Shown here in pieces: positions 58,301 through 64,000 of a stretch of 64,000 bases of DNA. The number at the start of each line of letters is the position of its first letter. The first letter of the stretch is position 1. The DNA is from Limnomonas spitsbergensis (Eukaryota; Chlorophyta; Chlorophyceae; Chlamydomonadales), in the NCBI GenBank assembly GCA_037349105.1, contig JAYJMM010000100.1, forward strand, positions 2,195,001-2,259,000. The letters are read 5' to 3'. The translations under genes were made by a program, and so were the position numbers. The notes under the pieces are model-generated. The model saw only the letters and a program-made list of their open reading frames with translations, searched no databases and had not been told where the DNA came from.

Positions 58301-61300
58301 TCCCCCCACACACATACCTCTGTCAGTCTATCCCCCCCCCCCACACGCCCCTCTGTCAGTCTATCCCCCTCCCCCCCCTACGCCCCTCTGTCAGTCTGTC
58401 CCCCACACCCACGCCCCTCTGTCAGTCTATCCCCCCCCACACACGCCCCTCTGTCAGTCTATCCCCCCCACACACGCCCCTCTGTCAGTCTATCCCCCCC
58501 CACACACGCCCCTCTGTCAGTCTATCCCCCCCCACACACACCCCTCTGTCAGTCTATCCCCCCCACACACACCCCTCTGTCAGTCTATCCCCCCCCCCCC
58601 ACACACACCCCTCTGTCAGTCTATCCCCCCCCACACACACCCCTCTGTCAGTCTATCCCCCCCCACACACGCCCCTCTGTCAGTCTATCCCCCCCCACAC
58701 ACGCCCCTCTGTCAGTCTATCCCCCCACACACATACCTCTGTCAGTCTATCCCCCCCCACACACACCCCTCTGTCAGTCTATCCCCCCCACACACGCCCC
58801 TCTGTCAGTCTATCCCCCCCACACACACACCCCTCTGTCAGTCTATCCCCCCCACACACGCCCCTCTGTCAGTCTATCCCCCCACACACACACCCCTCTG
58901 TCAGTCTACCCCCCCACACACGCCCCTCTGTCAGTCTATCCCCCCCACACACACCCCTCTGTCAGTCTATCCCCCCCACACACGCCCCTCTGTCAGTCTA
59001 TCCCCCCCACACACGCCCCTCTGTCAGTCTATCCCCCCCCACACACGCCCCTCTGTCAGTCTATCCCCCCACACACACCCCTCTGTCAGTCTATCCCCCC
59101 CCCCACACGCCCCTCTGTCAGTCTATCCCCCCCACACACGCCCCTCTGTCAGTCTATCCCCCCCCCAACACACGCCCCTCTGTCAGTCTATCCCCCCCAC
59201 ACACGCCCCTCTGTCAGTCTATCCCCCCCCACACACGCCCCTCTGTCAGTCTATCCCCCCACACACACGCCCCTCTGTCAGTCTATCCCCCCCACACACG
59301 CCCCTCTGTCAGTCTATCCCCCCCCACACACGCCCCTCTGTCAGTCTATCCCCCCCACACACACCCCTCTGTCAGTCTATCCCCCCCCACACACGCCCCT
59401 CTGTCAGTCTATCCCCCCCCACACACGCCCCTCTGTCAGTCTATCCCCCCCACACACGCCCCTCTGTCAGTCTATCCCCCCCTTACACGCCCCTCTGTCA
59501 GTCTATCCCCCCCCACACACACCCCTCTGTCAGTCTATCCCCCCCCACACACGCCCCTCTGTCAGTCTATCCCCCCCCACACACGCCCCTCTGTCAGTCT
59601 ATCCCCCCCACACACGCCCCTCTGTCAGTCTATCCCCCCCCCACACGCCCCTCTGTCAGTCTATCCCCCCCACACACGCCCCTCTGTCAGTCTATCCCCC
59701 CCCACACACACCCCTCTGTCAGTCTATCCCCCCCCACACACATACCTCTGTCAGTCTATCCCCCCACACACACACCCCTCTGTCAGTCTATCCCCCCCCC
59801 CACACGCCCCTCTGTCAGTCTATCCCCCCCACACACACCCCTCTGTCAGTCTATCCCCCCCACACACGCCCCTCTGTCAGTCTATCCCCCCCACACACAC
59901 ACCCCTCTGTCAGTCTATCCCTCCCACACACGCCCCTCTGTCAGTCTACCCCCCCCACACACACACGCCCCTCTGTCAGTCTATCCCCCCCACACACGCC
60001 CCTCTGTCAGTCTATCCCCCCCACACACGCCCCTCTGTCAGTCTATCCCCCCCCACACACACCCCTCTGTCAGTCTATCCCCCCCCACACACGCCCCTCT
60101 GTCAGTCTATCCCCCCCCACACACGCCCCTCTGTCAGTCTATCCCCCCCACACACGCCCCTCTGTCAGTCTATCCCCCCCCCACACGCCCCTCTGTCAGT
60201 CTATCCCCCCCCACACACACCCCTCTGTCAGTCTATCCCCCCCCACACACACCCCTCTGTCAGTCTATCCCCCCCCACACACATACCTCTGTCAGTCTAT
60301 CCCCCCCCACACACACCCCTCTGTCAGTCTATCCCCCCCCACACACGCCCCTCTGTCAGTCTATCCCCCCCACACACACCCCTCTGTCAGTCTATCCCCC
60401 CCACACACACCCCTCTGTCAGTCTATCCCCCCCACACACACACCCCTCTGTCAGTCTATCCCTCCCACACACGCCCCTCTGTCAGTCTATCCCCCCCACA
60501 CACGCCCCTCTGTCAGTCTATCCCCCCACACACACACCCCTCTGTCAGTCTACCCCCCCACACACGCCCCTCTGTCAGTCTATCCCCCCCACACACACCC
60601 CTCTGTCAGTCTATCCCCCCCACACACGCCCCTCTGTCAGTCTATCCCCCCCCACACACGCCCCTCTGTCAGTCTATCCCCCCACACACACGCCCCTCTG
60701 TCAGTCTATCCCCCCACACACACCCCTCTGTCAGTCTATCCCCCCCCCCACACGCCCCTCTGTCAGTCTATCCCCCCCACACACGCCCCTCTGTCAGTCT
60801 ATCCCCCCCAACACACGCCCCTCTGTCAGTCTATCCCCCCCCACACACGCCCCTCTGTCAGTCTATCCCCCCCCACACACGCCCCTCTGTCAGTCTATCC
60901 CCCCACACACACGCCCCTCTGTCAGTCTATCCCCCCCACACACGCCCCTCTGTCAGTCTATCCCCCCCCACACACGCCCCTCTGTCAGTCTATCCCCCCC
61001 ACACACACCCCTCTGTCAGTCTATCCCCCCCCACACACGCCCCTCTGTCAGTCTATCCCCCCCCACACACGCCCCTCTGTCAGTCTACCCCCCCCCACAC
61101 ACACACACCCCTCTGTCAGTCTATCCCCCCCACACACGCCCCTCTGTCAGTCTATCCCCCCCCCACACACACCCATCTGTCAGTCTATCCCCCCCCACAC
61201 ACGCCCCTCTGTCAGTCTATCCCCCCCCACACACACGCCCCTCTGTCAGTCTATCCCCCCCCACACACACGCCCCTCTGTCAGTCTATCCCCCCCACACA

Positions 61301-63721
61301 CGCCCCTCTGTCAGTCTATCCCCCCCACACACACCCCTCTGTCAGTCTATCCCCCCCCACACACGCCCCTCTGTCAGTCTATCCCCCCACACACACGCCC
61401 CTCTGTCAGTCTATCCCCCCCCACACACGCCCCTCTGTCAGTCTATCCCCCCACACACACGCCCCTCTGTCAGTCTATCCCCCCCACACACACCCCTCTG
61501 TCAGTCTATCCCCCCCCACACACGCCCCTCTGTCAGTCTACCCCCCCCCACACACACACCCCTCTGTCAGTCTATTCCCCCCACACACGCCCCTCTGTCA
61601 GTCTATCCCCCCCACACACGCCCCTCTGTCAGTCTATCCCCCCCACACACACCCCTCTGTCAGTCTATCCTCCCCCACACACGCCCCTCTGTCAGTCTAT
61701 CCCCCCACACACACACCCCTCTGTCAGTCTATCCCCCCCACACACGCCCCTCTGTCAGTCTATCCCCCCACACACACGCCCCTCTGTCAGTCTATCCCCC
61801 CCCACACACGCCCCTCTGTCAGTCTATCCCCCCCACACACACCCCTCTGTCAGTCTATTCCCCCCCACACACGCCCCTCTGTCAGTCTATCCCCCCCACA
61901 CACACCCCTCTGTCAGTCTATCCCCCCCCCCACACACACCCCTCTGTCAGTCTATCCCCCCCCACACACACGCCCCTCTGTCAGTCTATCCCCCCACACA
62001 CACGCCCCTCTGTCAGTGTATTCCCCCCCACACACGCCCCTCTGTCAGTCTATCCCCCCCACACACACGCCCCTCTGTCAGTCTACCCCCCCCCACACAC
62101 ACACACCCCTCTGTCAGTCTATCCCCCCCACACACGCCCCTCTGTCAGTCTATCCCCCCCCCACACACACCCCTCTGTCAGTCTATCCCCCCCCACACAC
62201 GCCCCTCTGTCAGTTTATCCCCCCCCCACACACGCCCCTCTGTCAGTCTATCCCCCCCACACACGCCCCTCTGTCAGTCTATCCCCCCCACACACACCCC
62301 TCTGTCAGTCTATCCCCCCCCACACACGCCCCTCTGTCAGTCTATACCCCCACACACACACCCCTCTGTCAGTCTATCCCCCCCACACACGCCCCTCTGT
62401 CAGTCTATCCCCCCACACACACGCCCCTCTGTCAGTCTATCCCCCCCCCACACACGCCCCTCTGTCAGTCTATCCCCCCCACACACACCCCTCTGTCAGT
62501 CTATTCCCCCCCACACACACCCCTCTGTCAGTCTATCCCCCCCCACACACGCCCCTCTGTCAGTCTATCCCCCCCCACACACGCCCCTCTGTCAGTCTAT
62601 CCCCCCCCACACACGCCCCTCTGTCAGTCTATCCCCCCCCACACACGCCCCTCTGTCAGTCTATCCCCCCCCACACACACCCCTCTGTCAGTCTATCCCC
62701 CCCCACACACGCCCCTCTGTCAGTCTATCCCCCCCCACACACGCCCCTCTGTCAGTCTATCCCCCCCCACACACGCCCCTCTGTCAGTCTATCCCCCCCC
62801 ACACACGCCCCTCTGTCAGTCTATCCCCCCCCACACACGCCCCTCTGTCAGTCTATCCCCCCCCACACACATGCCCCTCTGTCAGTCTGTCCCCCATACA
62901 CACGCCCCTCTGTCAGTCTGCCCCCCCCACACACGCCCCTCTGTCAGTCTATTCCCCCCCACACACACCCCTCTGTCAGTCTATCCCCCCCCACACACGC
63001 CCCTCTGTCAGTCTATCCCCCCCCACACACGCCCCTCTGTCAGTCTATCCCCCCCCACACACGCCCCTCTGTCAGTCTATCCCCCCCCACACACGCCCCT
63101 CTGTCAGTCTATCCCCCCCCACACACACCCCTCTGTCAGTCTATCCCCCCCCACACACGCCCCTCTGTCAGTCTATCCCCCCACACACACGCCCCTCTGT
63201 CAGTCTATCCCCCCCCACACACGCCCCTCTGTCAGTCTATCCCCCCCCACACACGCCCCTCTGTCAGTCTGTCCCCCATACACACGCCCCTCTGTCAGTC
63301 TATCCCCCCCACACACGCCCCTCTGTCAGTCTATCCCCCCCCACACACACCCCTCTGTCAGTCTATCCCCCCCCACACACGCCCCTCTGTCAGTCTATCC
63401 CCCTCCCCCCCCACGCCCCTCTGTCAGTCTGTCCCCCACACACATGCCCCTCTGTCAGTCTGTCCCCCCTACACACGCCCCTCTGTCAGTCTGTCCCCCC
63501 CACACACGCCCCTCTGTCAGTCTCTCCCCCCTACACACACCACGCGCCCATGCCCACGCTGTACAGAGTGCTGCATTTTCCACAAGCAGCGTGTGTGGGG
63601 CCAGTGGAGCGACAACGAGGACAGCGACCAGGAGTGTAGTGGTGGCTTGCCACCGGCAGACCTAGGGGGGCCAGCAGGGCCAGGGCCCGTCGGTCTTCCG
63701 CCTTCGGGGCCTACGCAATAA
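43320..63721 (+). CDS. PPP1R11: PP1 inhibitor, PPP1R11/inhibitor-3 (YPI1) type
   Basis: Four exons with GT-AG ends and matching phase: 43320-43431, 43567-43610, 45658-45718, 63567-63721; 123 residues, close to the ~126 of animal PPP1R11. Exon 1 is Thr/Ser-rich. Exons 2 and 3 give ETLTLRLVPKRKKKK joined to GVKWSEEVIDNEFLGKKSSK. Exon 4 gives KCCIFHKQRVWGQWSDNEDSD, then QECSGG and a Pro/Gly tail. The KGVKW stretch is an RVxF-type PP1 docking site, split by intron 2. VKW..E.VDNE..G..SSK.CCI(F/Y)HK is diagnostic of the family, including the Cys-rich element linked to ubiquitin-ligase activity in the animal protein. Likely role: nuclear or cytosolic inhibition of protein phosphatase 1. Intron 3 is 17.8 kb and almost wholly minisatellite. 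Confidence 0.88.
43889..44220 (+). repeat. Five decayed copies of exon 3 in intron 2
   Basis: Units of ~66 bp match the real acceptor and exon 3 (about 45640-45690). CTGTCGCTGCCATGCATGGC then GTCAAGTGGGCAAGAGAGG parallels CTGTCGCCACCGAGCAGGGC then GTCAAGTGGTCGGAGGAGG. Copies start near 43889, 43955, 44020, 44085 and 44150. The distal half has become ATGCTGATTACATGCATGCC. A longer upstream flank (GGCCTTCTTGAN, then GCTGACNGA) is copied near 44225, 44500 and 45590. Confidence 0.85.
44690..45573. repeat. 19-bp CTGACCACCTGCATGCATG array
   Basis: About 46 units alternate CTGACCACC with CTGACCAAC before TGCATGCATG. The unit is very close to ATGCTGATTACATGCATGC in the decayed exon-3 copies just upstream. 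In the sense strand each unit carries CTGAC, a branch-point-like pentamer, and the palindrome TGCATGCA. The long minus-strand open frames over it are artefacts of the repeat. Confidence 0.96.
45771..45797. repeat. Telomere-like (TTTAGGG)3 tract
   Basis: Three consecutive TTTAGGG-type units lie in the 5' part of intron 3. The reverse-oriented relative CCTAAACCCAAAACCCTAG lies near 46240-46260. Confidence 0.8.
45890..46295. repeat. ~95-bp degenerate repeats in intron 3
   Basis: Four to five copies contain TGACTACCGTCCTGCAGGCC, TAGATGTCTAGTTCTTCGTG and GGAGCAGGCTCTTGC. Spacing varies from 86 to 104 bp. The two middle copies are nearly identical. Confidence 0.85.
46615..63530. repeat. ~17-kb minisatellite of ~31-bp C-rich units
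   Basis: Roughly 540-550 units, estimated from length, of CCCCTCTGTCAGTCTATC followed by a run of 5-10 C and ACACACG or ACACACA. Length varies through the C-run and the CA count. Rare variants recur at long range: ACGCCTCTCTGTCAG at 51861 and 54321, exactly 2460 bp apart; CACCCATCTGTCAG near 52731, 55195, 57674 and 61170. A module with CCCCCTCCCCCCCC then GTCTGTCCCCCACACACATG marks larger blocks near 48307, 49455, 53200, 55661, 58170 and 63400. The 5' end (46615-47100) is the most diverged. No + frame contains a stop, which creates a false frame of over 5500 codons. It fills intron 3 of the PP1 inhibitor gene and ends ~35 bp before the real acceptor. Confidence 0.98.
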
Positions 63722-64000
63722 CCCTGCATCTTGGGAGCAGGGATGGAGCTGCGTTTTGCACTGTGCGTGTTTTATTTTTCATATTTTTTTCGTGTTGTCT
63801 GGGTGCGCCACGCCTTTATAAAGCTACGCTGCCGCTTAAAAGCGATCTGTTATAGCTTTTAGAGGCCTGTTTTATTTCGGCAGTTAGGCGGCTGCATGAT
63901 TGCTGTCGTACGTGCCGCAGCCGGTCAGCCATTACGCAGCGTGGGCTTGCAAGCTGTGGCCCCCCACCCCCGAATTTCCCCCCACCTCTGACTAACTACA
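63722..64000 (+). other. 3' untranslated and downstream region of the PP1 inhibitor gene
   Basis: T-rich stretches near 63765-63795 follow the stop codon. No TGTAA is seen before the window ends, so the transcript end may lie beyond it. Confidence 0.45.

Noticed and set aside
17469..63530. CRISPR-like arrays
   Set aside because: Units are directly contiguous with no unique spacers, and the window is eukaryotic with spliced genes.
47109..63665. A plus-strand open frame of over 5500 codons, plus overlapping frames at 46580-49540, 49498-55746 and 58219-63639
   Set aside because: The ~31-bp repeat has no stop in any plus frame, so length is automatic. The peptide is a frame-shifting PLCQSIPP/APLSVYPP/RPSVSLSPP repeat. 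The region is bounded by GT-AG exons of the PP1 inhibitor gene and is intronic.

Overview
The window is nuclear DNA of a eukaryote, most likely a chlorophyte green alga and possibly a chlamydomonadalean. The evidence is a plant-type B3 domain gene, many very small exons in large introns, a TGTAA polyadenylation-type signal, TTTAGGG telomere-like tracts, and decayed non-LTR retrotransposons. Species cannot be fixed from the sequence. The long open frames here are almost all tandem-repeat artefacts. The real genes are chains of 35-600 bp exons, which I assembled by hand from splice sites, reading phase and protein-family motifs.

Layout. 1-6885: low-complexity DNA, an unidentified possible exon and a broken LINE (about 4290-6145). 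6886-11389 (+): a B3-domain DNA-binding protein with 7 exons, the last tentative, and a SINE-like insertion against one splice acceptor. 11390-15930: LINE fragments, including very short 5'-truncated copies with target-site duplications. 15934-35193 (-): a family 2 glycosyltransferase whose roughly 258 codons are spread over 9 exons and 19.3 kb; its introns hold a 7.4-kb array of 30-bp units and many other arrays. 35453-36410 (+): a possible COMM-domain gene, divergent from the glycosyltransferase. 37929-42651 (+): calcineurin B, 8 exons, 170 residues. 43320-63721 (+): a PPP1R11/inhibitor-3-type protein phosphatase 1 inhibitor, 4 exons, 123 residues spread over 20.4 kb because one 17.8-kb intron is nearly filled by a ~31-bp minisatellite.

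The main discovery is a pattern I call exon shadows. Beside many real exons lie one to six decayed tandem copies of that same exon plus its splice-site flank. Several intron arrays look like the end product of this process. The 19-bp array in the phosphatase-inhibitor gene can be followed from exon 3, to exon-3 shadows, to array. The 17-kb array repeats a 3'-splice-site-like sequence. The two phosphatase regulators (calcineurin B and a PP1 inhibitor) are adjacent and co-oriented, but nothing in the sequence shows that they work together. Unit counts are estimates from length, and exon edges follow GT-AG plus phase without transcript data.
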